DNA of 64,000 nt from Notospermus geniculatus (taxonomy: Eukaryota > Nemertea > Pilidiophora > Heteronemertea > Lineidae): contig NMRB01001225.1 of NCBI GenBank assembly GCA_002633025.1, forward strand, positions 104,664 to 168,663, read 5' to 3'. Below are positions 45,730 to 57,674 of this stretch, in pieces (within the stretch, counting starts at the first letter, position 1; each line of letters starts with the position of its first letter). The notes under the pieces were generated by a model that saw nothing but the letters and a program-made list of their open reading frames with translations, had not been told where the DNA came from and made no database searches. The translations under genes and the position numbers were made by a program.

Positions 45730-46331
45730 GTAGAGCTGCTATTATAGATGGCACCACGTCTTTTGGAATATACATGCACCATCACCACAATGGTGCTGCA
45801 ACCGTCAACATGTTCAAAGTCACTCCAGCTCTCGCTCGATTCTACAGTAAATAGGCAACTTGGTTTATGTGCATGGGATAATGTTCACAAAAGCACTCTA
45901 ATACATGTATCTTATTGCGTTTTATTGAGGGTAGCTGATGAAGAAAGGCAACGTCTGCTCCCCGTTACTTACAAAAATCAGTAGGCCTATTTCAACTACC
46001 ATAGGTTGTACGAGAATAAGCGATGATGAAGTAACTTGACTGAAGCATAAATTGTCACATTCCTGTGCCCATGGTTTTCAGCAAAAAGTTTGGTGGAGTT
46101 TGCTATTCAGTTGTAGCATGTTTTTTGAAGCTTTCCTAGTAGTTTGCTGTCGTCTTCTTGGCCTTCAAAGTAACTGTGGGTCCAAGTGCCCGTTACAAAT
46201 AGATATTCCCTCGTGTTTACCCTTCCTGAGAATATCAGGCGCCTCTTGGCACTCAATTCTTACGTCACTGCGGAGTGACAGAGGGCAGGGAGTGGCAAGA
46301 ATCCAGATTACCTCTCAGGATGAAGTACATT

Positions 46332-46628
46332 TTAAAGGTGCCCACAGGTCGGCATTGCGTCCTGAAGCAACTCGCGGAAACGAGCTTTCCGGCGATGGAA
46401 GTAACTCGGAGTGACTGATCAGACTTCACCGATTTTGTCGACCTGAGCGCGCTTGCGTCTCCGAGCAACTGCCGGATGCATCATGAGTCGCCAGTTGCAT
46501 CATAACTGCCAGTTACTCCGAGTTCCTCTCGATCGCTGAAAAATGTCGACCTGCGCGTTGTGGGTTGTTTTTATCTGCGACGGATCGAGTTGCTTCAAGT
46601 CGCAATATCGACCTGTGGGCACCTTTAA
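46332..46628. mobile_element. Hairpin element, TTAA ends (GGTGCCCACAGGTCG family)
   Basis: TTAAAGGTGCCCACAGGTCG and its exact complement at the right border, with weaker inner inversion (AACTCGGAGT/ACTCCGAGTT). Non-coding. Confidence 0.9.
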
Positions 46629-46790
46629 GGCATGTAAGGAGAGAGTTGTTCCATAGTGCCAAAATGAAGTGAACTCTTTTTGAAATGTTTGAACGACAAT
46701 GATCCTGGATCGACAGTTATTTGAAGCCTGTTAGAGGTTTGGTTTTGAGTGTACATGTCTAGATGTAGTCTTGTGTTGTGTTTTCTACAG

Positions 46791-46901
46791 AAGAACCTGA
46801 CAAAGTAATCTATGAGTTGGGTCCGTACGTGTCCACCGAGAGGGTGGACGACACGTTTGTCCAAGGAATGAGGAATGTTACTGTCAAAGAGAAACCACAA
46901 G
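46791..46901 (+). CDS. Large gene, exon 13
   Basis: Phase 1 to 1; acceptor TTTCTACAG|AA, donor CCACAAG|GTAGGC. Peptide ..EPDKVIYELGPYVSTERVDD.. then TFVQGMRNV; a candidate conserved motif for homology search. Confidence 0.85.
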
Positions 46902-46997
46902 GTAGGCAGTAACAAATGCATTGAGATATTTTAATCAATGGAATTAATGCTTATCATTTCCATGTTCCCATTTCAATACGTGGCCACCCATAAATGC

Positions 46998-47408
46998 TAT
47001 GGGCCGAATTCACCAAGGGTGATCATCGCACGATTAAGACTTTGGCTAAGAATCCATTCACGCGATTTTCTTGCCGCAGACGCTCGAAAGCATTGTTTGT
47101 TTCCGCCGCGTTGGTCCTGGACAAAGGATGCGACATCGCGCGGCACGAAAATCGCGTGAATGGATTCTTAGGCTAAAGCCTAGTTTATACTTCGACGCAC
47201 GACCATCGGCGTCCGACGCACGATCAAAATCTGGACGCCGACATCATGAAGTAGGCTTATTTCGGAGTACAGATTTTCATCGCGCGTCGGACGCCGATGG
47301 TCGTGCGTCGAAGTATAAACTAGGCTTTAGACGCGTGTGCCTTCTTCAAAAGCATGCTGGAAGTGTGTGCATTTAGTGAAGTTACACGCTTGGTGAATAC
47401 GGCCCTAT
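46998..47408. mobile_element. Hairpin element interrupted by another (outer copy)
   Basis: Ends TATGGGCCGAATTCACCAAG and CTTGGTGAATACGGCCCTATA. Inner inverted repeat AAGAATCCATTCACGCGATT / AATCGCGTGAATGGATTCTT (about 47050-47170). The element at 47174-47329 lies inside it. A related TATTCA..GGCC-ended hairpin is at 54211-54338. Confidence 0.8.
47174..47329. mobile_element. Hairpin element inserted in the preceding one
   Basis: TAAAGCCTAGTTTATACTTC GACGCACG.. with a nearly perfect complementary arm of about 46 bp. It sits between the inner repeat and the right end of the outer hairpin. Confidence 0.9.
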
Positions 47409-47615
47409 ATGTCTGAGAGCTGTCTGTCTTCCCCGCCCACATTTTCATCAGAAATCAAGTCGTAGTTGCAATCAACAGTGATAGATGGCTCCACTGTTTT
47501 CATTGGTAGGTCATTTATCTGAGAAATGTGAACGAAAAATACTGAGAAATATTCACCATTCTCTCTGTAACATTATTTAGCATCTGTTTTCTACTTTTAT
47601 CCTACTGTCCATCAG

Positions 47616-47627
47616 ATGGGGATGGAA
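47616..47627 (+). CDS. Large gene, candidate 12-base microexon 13b
   Basis: ATGGGGATGGAA between a strong pyrimidine tract ending GTCCATCAG and a consensus GTAAGT donor; phase 1 to 1, adding D-G-D-G before exon 14. Fits phases exactly; needs transcript proof. Confidence 0.4.
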
Positions 47628-48283
47628 GTAAGTGAGGGAAGGGAACTACATTTTCATCATTACCTGCATGTAGTGGATGTCTGCATGGAGATTCATTTCG
47701 CATGTCACGATTTCTATGCTGAAAATTTGTTGCATATTTTGACTGATGATGATCTTTTGTTTCAAACCCTTTCGCTTTTATGATGACTTGGGTTACATTT
47801 GCTTAAATGAATGCAAAATACATGTAGTAGCCAAGAATCAGCAACTTTTATAGGAAGGTGCACCTCAAATGTTATGTACATTTCACCAGAATTCGTAAAA
47901 TGATTGACAAGTTTATTGTCCATATTTGTCAGGAGGCTGACTGACGAAATCATCATCAGTCAATTCTTCCAATTGCATGGCTTATCTTTCATTTGCATGT
48001 GACCTGATAGTTGTAGTTAAAGCTTTGTATGTTTCTCCAAGTCTCTTACAGCCAGTGTCAACCACCTGAAGGTAAACGATTCAATGTACAAAGCATAACA
48101 AACACTGTGCAGTGCTGCCATCTCTAGGCATCAAATAACCTGATTTATAGATCGACACTCCTGTACGCCCTACCCGAGTACTTCTAGACGATAATGCCAA
48201 TAGCGTGTAATTAATTGATACACAAACTGTCTCAGATTATTATGTTGGTTTCATATTTTTGTCCAAGAACGGGAATGGGGGTT

Positions 48284-48603
48284 GGAAGATGCACTCCTGC
48301 ACAAGTGACCTCAGGGGCAAGTAAATTACAGGAGTCAGCTGGCCTTACGAGATCAAGGATGGATTCATCCCTGACCGATCGTAGGTCTTGACATTGTTGG
48401 CTAGTATCAGCATTAATAGTTCCCCATGTGGGAGGTAGACAAATGGAAGATGCACTCCTGCACAAGTGACCTCAGGGGCAAGTAAATTACAGGAGTCAGC
48501 TGGCCTTACGAGATCAAGGATGGATTCATCCCTGACCGATCGTAGGTCTTGACATTGTTGGCTAGTATCAGCATAGTTCCCCATGTGGGAGGTAGACAAA
48601 TGT
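48284..48603. repeat. Tandem duplication, about 155-160 bp x2
   Basis: Both copies contain GATGCACTCCTGCACAAGTG, the TCAGGGGCAAGTAAATTACA stretch and GTTCCCCATGTGGGAGGTAG; the second lacks a few bases. Non-coding. Confidence 0.95.
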
Positions 48604-49695
48604 GTTTCATTCCCGTTCATGGTCAAACTGTGAACTTATACTGAGACAGTCATCGTCTTGTTGGTTGTCCTCTTGTGATGTGCTGATAACAAAGGGTTGA
48701 GCGGAACCTCCCTTAATGGACGGACACCTCAACCAGGAGGACAACAGCAAATTTCAGCCACAAATTGGTCACATCTATTCATTTCCTCTATAATCAGGAC
48801 ACAATTAAGGGCAGCATTTGTCAGTCCTGAAAAGGTCCTGAAGTTCTGCTGTAAATACAATGTACATGTAGATGCAATTTCATTACTTGATTCCCCATTC
48901 TTGCTCACAATCGTGATTCTGATATCGAAAATGCTTAGTGCACAGCTTTTCTAACACTGACTGATCTGGCTCGAGTGATATCATTATCTTTTTGTACCAG
49001 TCTGTGAAAGGCTTAAGTTGATTTTGATGTCTCTCCTTTGTGGTTGTTGCTGTGATAATTAATTGAGTTGTGACTAACAGCAAGAAGAGCATTGTAATCA
49101 TCACAAAATTATGCAATCCCCAAAAACATTCTGGAATAAAACGATTTTAAGGCATTCACAAAAAGTTACAATTCACCCATCATGTTGCTAGTCAAAACTC
49201 ATGTGCATTTTGTGTGATGTCATTTCCATGAGCTGTAGTCCATGTTTGATTCCTTTTTGTTCTGGAGATTTGGTCATAGATATGTAACCACCATACAACA
49301 TAATAAATGGTACTCTGCATGGCTTTTATTGAGCTGCTGTAGGCGCCTTCATGCACAGCATCTGATGGCAAAGTGCCTTCAGGCCTTCTACTTGTGCTCT
49401 TCTTCTTGCACACCTTGTAATAGTGTTGTTGAATGGGGGGGGGGGGCACAACTACTTCTAATGCACTATGAAGCTGCAGTGGAAAGCACTTGCGGTATGT
49501 GGGTTTGGGTGCCTTTTCGGCCCTCAAATGCACCTGGATGATTATGAATCATGAACAAATGATTATGAAGCGTGGTAGGTTGTTGAACATGGTACCGGTT
49601 ATGCTTCTCTGACCACATCTCCTACAAACTGGTACAAACAAAAGTGTGCACCTTGCTTGTCTCACTGCATTCTGTGTTGCTTGCTTGCTTCTTAG

Positions 49696-49893
49696 GTGGT
49701 AGTGTTGGGAAACGAAGTCAACGCAATAGGACTTTACCACCTCTAGAGGGTGATAACAAGCCTGATGCCAAGACTAAGAGGACGAAATGTAGAAAATCTC
49801 GCACTGGAATGGTGAAAAAATTGAGTGTGGTGAAGTCAGGCGGTGATATAGTTGTGGAGATACCACAAGCTGTACAGCAGACAAAGAAAACAG
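49696..49893 (+). CDS. Large gene, exon 14
   Basis: 66 codons, phase 1 to 1; acceptor TTGCTTCTTAG|GT, donor AAAACAG|GTGGTG. Basic (GKRSQRNRTLPPLEG, KTKRTKCRKSRTGMVKKL), then SGGDIVVEIPQAVQ. An alternative donor GGTGGTGG|GTATCT would change phase. Confidence 0.8.
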
Positions 49894-50926
49894 GTGGTGG
49901 GTATCTTCGGCAAAGATTTTGTTGTGCAGATGGGTCTTTTGAAATGAGTGCATTCAGTTTAGCCCTCGATATTGAATCAAGCTTAGAACAGAATCTCAAA
50001 AAAGCACACCCCATCTTAACCATTTTGCTACCATTGACTGGTTTACCATGTTTACTGGTCCGTGACGTCATGACGTTGCCATGGTGTCACGAGGGTAATG
50101 CACAAGCGTCGCGGACAGAAATTCACTACGTGAAGTCATGATTACGTCATAATGACGCAATGTCTGGCACTGAAGTGAATAACCCCAATACCATCCCAAA
50201 CTTCAGAATTCCGATTTCCACCGGTTTTCCTTTTTGTCCCCTTAATTGCCTGCAACCGTCTGAAAATTGGCAGATGGGAACAAAAGCCGAAATTGAATTA
50301 GTGGTGAAAAAACCCAATAGGCCAAGGGTCGTGTCTTGCCTCAGGAACCAAGCCTTCTCCCTTTGACCCTGCGCTCAAGAAGTTGATGAGAAATGTGATT
50401 AGAGTAATCTGATGAGATTTCCACTCTTGCTGATGGATATCTTTTCACAGGCCACAAATCTGCTTGTCTGTCTCAGCCTCCGTACATTGTGCCCTCCCTT
50501 TACCCTGCTGTTCGCTGTATAGCTTGGCTTTTTGTCGAATTTGCTTTTTTTGTTTGCCAGAATATACATTAATCCTCCTTAAAGATCATGTATCACGACT
50601 TCATTGTTTACATTTAATGTTTGTAAACATGGATGTTTACATTATGTTATTTTGGACTTTTGGGACATGCCAACCCACCAAATTGAATTTTTTCAGTATC
50701 AAAAGAATTTCTAGAGGTGCATGCCACCAACAAATTACTCATAAGACAAAGAAAAACTGGACGTAAACAAACAAAATGTAAATAAACAATGATTTTCGTG
50801 GCCCGCGAAAATATCCGTGATATATTATCTTTAACTTGCTTATAGCTTCCTTATATTTTGTTCATATGACATTTTTGTTTCACAATTTGCTCATTTCTTG
50901 ATTTGCTTGCTTGCTTTATTGCACAG

Positions 50927-51181
50927 GAATTGGTGGAGATCCCTGGTATTTAGCAAACCCCATCCTACCCCCGGTTCCATCCCAGTCACCTTCCCCTCTT
51001 CCCCAACAAATACGCGAGGGTAATAAAGAAGACAGCCAAAGTAGTGGCTTTAGTGGTAGTAGTGGTGGTGGTGGTAGCAATAATGGTGGTAGCGCTGGTG
51101 GTGGTAGAAGGAGGCGGAGGAAGAGATCATCACATCGAACTGATGATGGAGGTGATTCCAGTAATTCAGAGGCTACACAGG
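50927..51181 (+). CDS. Large gene, exon 15
   Basis: 85 codons, phase 1 to 1; acceptor TTATTGCACAG|GA, donor ACACAGG|GTACTG. Begins GIGGDPWYLANPILPPVP, then Gly/Ser-rich (SSGGGGSNNGGSAGGG) and a strongly basic RRRRRKR that could be a nuclear localisation signal. Clearly a disordered segment. Confidence 0.85.
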
Positions 51182-51838
51182 GTACTGAAACTTGTCATGT
51201 CGAACTGATCTTTTAATCTTGGTAAAGTGCAGGGCAAATACCATTGTAACATTTCCTCCAATTGTAATTTTATTGATGAAATATAAAATGCTCTTTATAT
51301 GTGACATTTATACGTCTAGACTGACCCAGTTTTGTTGGAACTTGAAAATTACTTGAGTATGTTTTGAACTTTTTTTGAAACTGAATGTTTGTGGCGTAAC
51401 GGGTGCCCCTTCATTGCATATGTTCCTGGACCTATGGCTAATGCAAAGGCATGATAGCCTTTGAAACTAAAAGATTACCTTTGAAATTCAATTAAAACAT
51501 CAATCTTAAACCATTGTAGTCTTTGTTGCTACTGCTGTTCACAGCAAAATGAATCCACACAATTAAACCTAAATCAAAGGTTTCAAAATTCAATTTAGCA
51601 GCTGGGATCGTTAAAGATTTTTTGCGGTGTTCCTTTGAAAACCACTGATGGGGGTATGTTTCACTTGGCGGAAAAGGTTGGAATACGCGGAAGTTGTCTG
51701 GTTGAGTACATGCTATATGCTTAGCTAGATCGAGTGGCTGAGCTCATGCCATCTGTATTTGGTTTAATACCAGTTAGAAATCCCCAAGATATCCAACATA
51801 GAGTACAAAAAACGACACACAAAATGATAGTAAACATG

Positions 51839-51987
51839 AAGTCGTCTCCGAATTTCGCAAATTTTTGACCCAACCCTGGTTTTCCTCGGGCACTTTTTCT
51901 TGGAGTGTGATCTCTTCTACTAGTAAGTGCCTGAAGAAGACCCCACGGTTGGGGGTCAAAAATTTGCGAAATTCACAGACGACTTTC
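51839..51987. mobile_element. Hairpin element (AAGTCGTCTCCGAA family), copy 1
   Basis: GAAGTCGTCTCCGAATTTCG at the left and its near complement at the right (..CGAAATTCACAGACGACTTTC), with GCAAATTTTTGACC in both arms. Related to 62140-62222; both are preceded by AAACGACACACA. Confidence 0.8.
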
Positions 51988-52569
51988 AAAATTGAGTGAG
52001 TGGCCTAGGACGCACCACCAAATTGTAGCTATCAGAAGTTCCCCTCTTAAACTTAAGTTATTGTCACAAGAATACTGGGCCTTGGCCTCCATTCTAGATT
52101 AATTAATTAATTAATTAACCTTCACCTCCGACACATGACTGACTGTATCCTTCATAATAAAGCAAATGAAAAATATTGCTGGGGCTGTTGTGTATTGTTT
52201 TTCTGTCAAAATACTTGGAAGTTGAAAAATTTGCCGGCCACCGAGCACACATGAAAACCTCTTTGTAATTGTCAGTTGGCGAAGGATGTTGATGGATGTG
52301 TTTATGGCCAGTGTATAATTGGCAAATAATGATGTGCCAACCTTTCAGAATGTGGATGCTGTGAAATAGATGGCTTTTCCAGCCATATTTTGAATTTGGC
52401 TGATTGGTGAATTTGTCGTCATTATTTTCAACAGTATGTCAGTGGAATCATTTGGGGAATACAGTAAAGGATGTTAAAGGCAAAGTATGTCTGAAAGTTA
52501 AGGAAAAAATAAAACATCCACGAAGAGAGTCAGGGTTTCTAACTGTGAACCATGTAATAATAATAAGAA

Positions 52570-52571
<2 letters not shown>

Positions 52572-52600
<29 letters not shown>
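52572..52600. repeat. AGC microsatellite
   Basis: About nine AGC repeats directly before the ATAATTACAATT array. Confidence 0.95.
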
Positions 52601-52601
<1 letters not shown>

Positions 52602-52602
52602 C

Positions 52603-52970
52603 AATTATAATAATTACAATTATAATAATTACAATTATAATAATTACAGTTATAATAATTACAACTATATTAATTACAATTATAATAATTACAATTATAA
52701 TAACAATTATAATAATTACAGTTACAATTATAATAATTACAATTATAATTATTACAACTATAATAATTACAACTATAATAATTACAATTATAATAATTAC
52801 AGTTATAATAATGACAGATTATAATAATTAGAATTATAATAATTACAATTATAATAATTACAATTATAATAATTACAGTTATAATAATTACAGTTATAAT
52901 AATGACAATTATAATAATTACAATTATAATAATTACAATTATAATAATTACAATTATAATAATTATTAAG
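52603..52970. repeat. 12-bp satellite ATAATTACAATT, about 30 copies
   Basis: The unit ATAATTACAATT (variants ACAGTT, ACAACT) repeats for some 365 bp. It lies in intron 15; the peptides NYYNCNYYNC are repeat translations. Confidence 0.95.
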
Positions 52971-53418
52971 TTCTAGTGCTAAAATAGTGTTAAAACATTT
53001 TCTGAGCACAGTACAATAAGAATCATGAGATATTTCCTGAATACATTGCAAGAATTAAAGTATAAGAAGACATAAAGCATGACATTAGAATGAAGTGAAT
53101 AATGGATGAATTTGGACATGTGAATTAATGTAATCTGTGTCATACCTGTGTAGCCATTTTCACCCATATTTTAGAAAAGAAATGCCATGGTATCGCTAAA
53201 CATTGAGATAGAAATGTGGTCTGTCTCGGTTGTTTGACCATTGACCATCAACTCACAAACTATTTAAGTATTGGAAACTTTAATACCATCCTGAACTAGT
53301 TTTCTACTGACCAGTGGTACCTGGTTTGTTGATCTTCACGTGCATAAAACATTTGAAAGGTGTTTCTGCAGTTTAGTGTCAACATTCCAATTTACTTCAA
53401 TACAACTGCTGATTTCAG

Positions 53419-53507
53419 ATGAAGTTCTCGAAGCCCAACAACTTTCTACAGTAAAACTGGATGATTCCAAGAAATTAGGCCTCTCAGTCAAGCGAGATCC
53501 TGAAGGG
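53419..53507 (+). CDS. Large gene, exon 16
   Basis: Phase 1 to 0; acceptor CTGATTTCAG|AT, donor GAAGGG|GTAAGT. Peptide ..EVLEAQQLSTVKLDDSKKLG.. . Confidence 0.8.
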
Positions 53508-54210
53508 GTAAGTTTCTCTTGATGCTGGGTGAAACTCACCAGTATTGACTATGAAAAGTATTGAAATTCAATAGTATATCTGTTTATTTCATACTCAAAG
53601 GTATAGCAGATGAAGCTGATCAGAATAGGCTGTGTAAGCAACACTATTACTTGAAAATCATTGTGGGCAGGTAAGTAGAGTAGGCTATGAAAGTCACTGT
53701 ATCCCTATTGAGTATGAAAATAATTGAATAACAGATGATTGAGTAAAACTAGGTATGAAGTTCATTTATGTCGTTTTACTATGAAGATTATTAAATAGCT
53801 GGTGAAAAGACTAGTCATGCAATTCAATGCCAATTTACTGTGAAAAGTATAGCGTAGAATATGTACCGTATCTTTCAGATTTTTTTTCGGATTTTCTCTT
53901 TAGTAATTGGCCCCTTACATATGATATATGTTGATATACACAGACTGTTCCACAAACACATAATTGTAATATTCATGGAAAAAACGTTCACAATTCATGA
54001 ACATGACAGACTTATGAAAAAATAAATACAAACCACTTAAACTGTCTGGTCATGTTAAGTCAAGATTTTTTTGTTGTTTATTTCAATATTTGATCTAAGT
54101 GGTGTTGATGGTGCAGACGGTGTACCTTGTTTGGTTTCAATGTTGGGGAAATTTTTCATCGTTTTTTTTTTCAGTAAAGAGAAGTTTTCAGTTCTGCCAC
54201 TGCTCAGATG

Positions 54211-54338
54211 CTATATTCATGAAGCGTTCGCAACTTTGCGTACACGCAAATCTATTGTAAGACAGTCAGTGAGGGCATGTGCAGCCAAACAATAGACTTG
54301 CGTGCGCGGAAAGTTGCGAAGGCTTCGTGAATATGGCC
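54211..54338. mobile_element. Hairpin element (TATTCAxGAAGC ends)
   Basis: CTATATTCATGAAGCGTTCG at the left and CTTCGTGAATATGGCC at the right; arms about 50 bp including TCGCAACTTT and CAATAGA. Non-coding. Confidence 0.85.
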
Positions 54339-55159
54339 CCTGTTGGCTTGGAAATTGTTACACGTGTGATCTTTGGCAGTCCCGTTATTGTTCAAAGACC
54401 ATCCGTTGTAATACAGTTTCGGAAGAGAGTCAAAGTGGCCAAACATCCACAAGAAAGCAGCAACTTACTAATACGCGCTACCATTTTCTAAAACAAAATT
54501 CTTTGAGATATACGTCCATTGACTGAATGAGAATATTTTTTTCCTGCAAATCCAATGACTGAAAATATTTTTTCCTGCACCCACCAGGGCTGGTCACCAC
54601 GCAGAGCACATAAACCTCACCCCAAGTCGACCGCAAGTTTATTTCCCTATGACGTCTTTGACCAGTTTTTTCCGAACTGTTTGAAGATTTCTAAAACAAT
54701 ATGTTTAGAAAGGCCGGAACGCTCACTGATGGTAGTAACACTTATTTTTTTGGTGGATGCATGAAGCTGTCTAGTCTTCGCTAGCTAAAGTTTTCAGAAT
54801 TTGATGGGATCAGTAACCAGGTATTGCCTAAAATAGAAAAAAGTCCTGTTCCAAATTCCCAAAAAAAATCTTGGATTTCTCTCACAAGTCCTACTCTTCC
54901 TGTTCTTCCCATTCAGTAAACTGCTTCGTGGATACTTAGTAGTGTTGTGGGGGATAATCAGTGGTTTACAGGCGCATCGGAGTATTAATTTCTGGATGTG
55001 TCCACGGGAGTTATAAAGGGCGTCGCCACTTGAGAGAAAAGTCCGACAGTTGAGAGAACTTAGACAATGATTTCTGTCTGAAGTTGCTGTCTAGATGTCT
55101 AGGTCTTGGCCAATGGCAAAGGTATTCGGACAGTTAAATGAATTCAATGAAGAACCCAC

Positions 55160-55480
55160 ACAACCTTTAATCACGGCAGGGTGGCGCTGCGAGCAGTTTT
55201 ACCAAAGATGTAAAAAACAGCGCAGAATGTTGTCACAACATCCTTGATGCAGCGAGCAACAGCCACTCGCAGTGTAATTTGGGTTCAGAATTCAAATAGT
55301 TGAACAGCCACAGAAAAATAGCAACAATTGTCCACTTTATCTTTTTGTGGCTGTTCAACCACTCGCAGTGCCTCCCATCAGCAGTATCCTGCAGGTTCCT
55401 CATTGCTAACAGTCCAAACACCTATTGGCGAGGTCACTTTATGGGACTCAACTGACTTGACACTTTTATAGAGATCATCA
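55160..55480. repeat. Diverged repeat related to 43740-44165
   Basis: Shared words include GGCGCTGCGAGC, CGCAGTGCCTC and TGCAGGTTCCTCATT. An internal inverted repeat TTGAACAGCCACA/TGTGGCTGTTCAA lies at about 55299-55362. Confidence 0.6.
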
Positions 55481-56465
55481 AATTCTGATTCCAGCCTTTT
55501 ATAGCTCATTTGACATTCCAGTCAGACATTTCACATGAAAACATAGCCGCCTCAATATTTTATATGTAATTATTTATGAAGCTATTTAGAGGTCTCCATC
55601 AGTTCACTGTTTCAAGTATCATGTGTCTGATTTAACCGTGGCAATTGAGATGAATATTTAGAACCTGTGATTCCCAAAACAGGATGTTTAATTCGAAAAT
55701 TGCACCTGTTTGTATGTTATTGTTATGTATGTATTTCCCCAGCCATCTTTAGCACCTGCAGTGTTGCTGTTGGGTCCGTGCAGTTGATCAGGCGGCTTTC
55801 CAGACTAGATAGCTTTGTCATCCTTAGCTAGTTATTTTAATTTGTATTTTTTGTCACCACCCTTTGGAACCTCTCATAACTCTCTATTAAACCAAGGTAA
55901 CGAGTTGGACGCTGCACCATCGTAATAGCTCACCCCAGTGAGATAAAAATCGTGTCACCCTGGTATGTAGTTCAACAAGTCACTGATACAAAATGAATTC
56001 AGGTTCCAGTACAAGCCCTTCACTTATGTACTCGCAAGTCGAAAAAAGAAAAAATGGGATCAAGTTTTTCTTCTTTGTTTTCTGCCAAAATGCCAAAACA
56101 TGCATGGGAGGATACCAGGGGGTATCAGATGTGGGAACACCAAGTGTTACACATCAAAATGTTAAGCCTCTTCTACCGGTAACCTTAATTTCTTGGTTGT
56201 AAGCTTCAATTGTTGGTGACAAAGCAGTCATCTTGATAGAAAAACAACTTCATAAAATATATACAGGTTTAAACAACAGCTTTGTTGCCTAAAGGTTACT
56301 CCATTCTAAAAAATATTTTGGTCTTTATTCCATGATGTGATTTGCAATTTTGTGCGTCACTCATTCCACCTGGGATCGTTTGCCTTTCCTTCTTCTGTCG
56401 GATTCTTTTCCTCAAAAAGCAAACATTCAAGAACTTGTTATTTAGACATTTTTATCTTTGTCTAG

Positions 56466-56507
56466 ATTTTGATGTTGTAACTCCTTCAAGTCCTTTGTCA
56501 AATGTTG
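56466..56507 (+). CDS. Large gene, candidate alternative exon
   Basis: 42 bases, phase 1 to 1; acceptor TTTGTCTAG|AT, donor AATGTTG|GTAAGG, peptide FDVVTPSSPLSNV. It does not fit between exons 16 and 17 (phase 0 border) but would fit directly between exons 15 and 19 in a transcript that skips 16-18. Confidence 0.25.
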
Positions 56508-57303
56508 GTAAGGTCTGTCCCGGTCGATTTGAACTCTTGAAATGGGCTTTCTTCTCTTCTCTCTTTCTTCCTTCCCCCTCACTCTTTATTCCCAAGAAGT
56601 AACTCGATAAGAAAGTGTTCTCAGGTAGTTCAAGATTACTACCAGGGTTGTTGGCAAGACAATTCATGTTTTAGGAGGTAGTCGTTTGAAATACAAGAGG
56701 TCTTTAAGGACCTGCCGTCTGTGATCCATTGTGCGGTGAACTTCCTCATATGGCAGGTAGATAAATATGGTGTACAAAATGCATTTCAATGACATTTTCA
56801 CTGAGGCATATTGCCTTCTCAATTTTTGAGGCACTTCTTTTTCTGCTTGCAAGCTGTCAAATGATTGTCAACCGTATAGGAGCTTTCAGTCAGTTGACCA
56901 ATAGATGTCTCTACGGCCCAATTTAATGCCAACCCACTCACGCTTGATTGAGCACCAGTCAATAGAAGTTTATTTTGTTTTAATCTGCTAGAACTTTGCT
57001 GCCATCTTTTGGCAATAAACACGCTGACTGCTCCTATTAATGAGAAAAAGCTCATGTAATTATGGTTTAATTAACCTTTTTCTCATTGGAGTGTTGTGTT
57101 TTTTCTTTGAATTTCCAAAGTGGGTTCAAGCAAGACTTTGCAAACAGTATAACGTTTATTGCATTTAGCTGAATGAATTCCATACAATTGTATTTATGAA
57201 TGAAGTGAGTAATAATCTTTCTTTTGATTGGTAATTAAGCAATATTGATTGATGCATTTTCCTTCAACTGAAAGTGATACTGATGTATCCCATTCGTATA
57301 CAG

Positions 57304-57597
57304 AACCTACTGGAGTCAGAAGAAACGGAGCTTGTGGAAAAGAAGAAACACAAACATTGCAGCAAAGGAAAGTCACTGCGAGGACACGTAAAATATAGTT
57401 CTGATTCTACCAAGGAGTCCCAGAAACCAGATAACAAGCTACGGAAAGGAAATCAGAGAGGCAAAGTTTCTGGAGAAAATTTCAATTCAAAAGTCGTCAA
57501 TTCAACCGGCATTTCCACTGCTAACCCCGAATCTAGGGGATACCCTGCTACCAGCCCTCTTCTTGGTCAGAAACAGCCAAACGTTCTAGGTGATCAG
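57304..57597 (+). CDS. Large gene, exon 17
   Basis: 98 codons, phase 0 to 0; acceptor CGTATACAG|AAC, donor GATCAG|GTACAA. Lysine-rich, hydrophilic (EEQ-type start LLESEETELVEKKKHKHC, later LRKGNQRGKVSGENFN). Confidence 0.85.
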
Positions 57598-57674
57598 GTA
57601 CAAGGTGTTAAATCTTGGCATGCGGCTATATGTGTCAACACTTGGTCATATTGATTTCTGTATCAAGTCACATT

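Noticed and set aside
49894-50141. Read-through extension of exon 14
   Set aside because: Downstream sequence has repeat-like CRE/GACGTCA words, and exon 15 fits the phase of the 49893 donor.
52436-52489. Possible exon after TTTTCAACAG with GTATGT donor
   Set aside because: It goes from phase 1 to 0, which cannot lead into exon 16 (phase 1).
52803-53051. Minus ORF of NYYNC repeats
   Set aside because: Translation of the ATAATTACAATT satellite.
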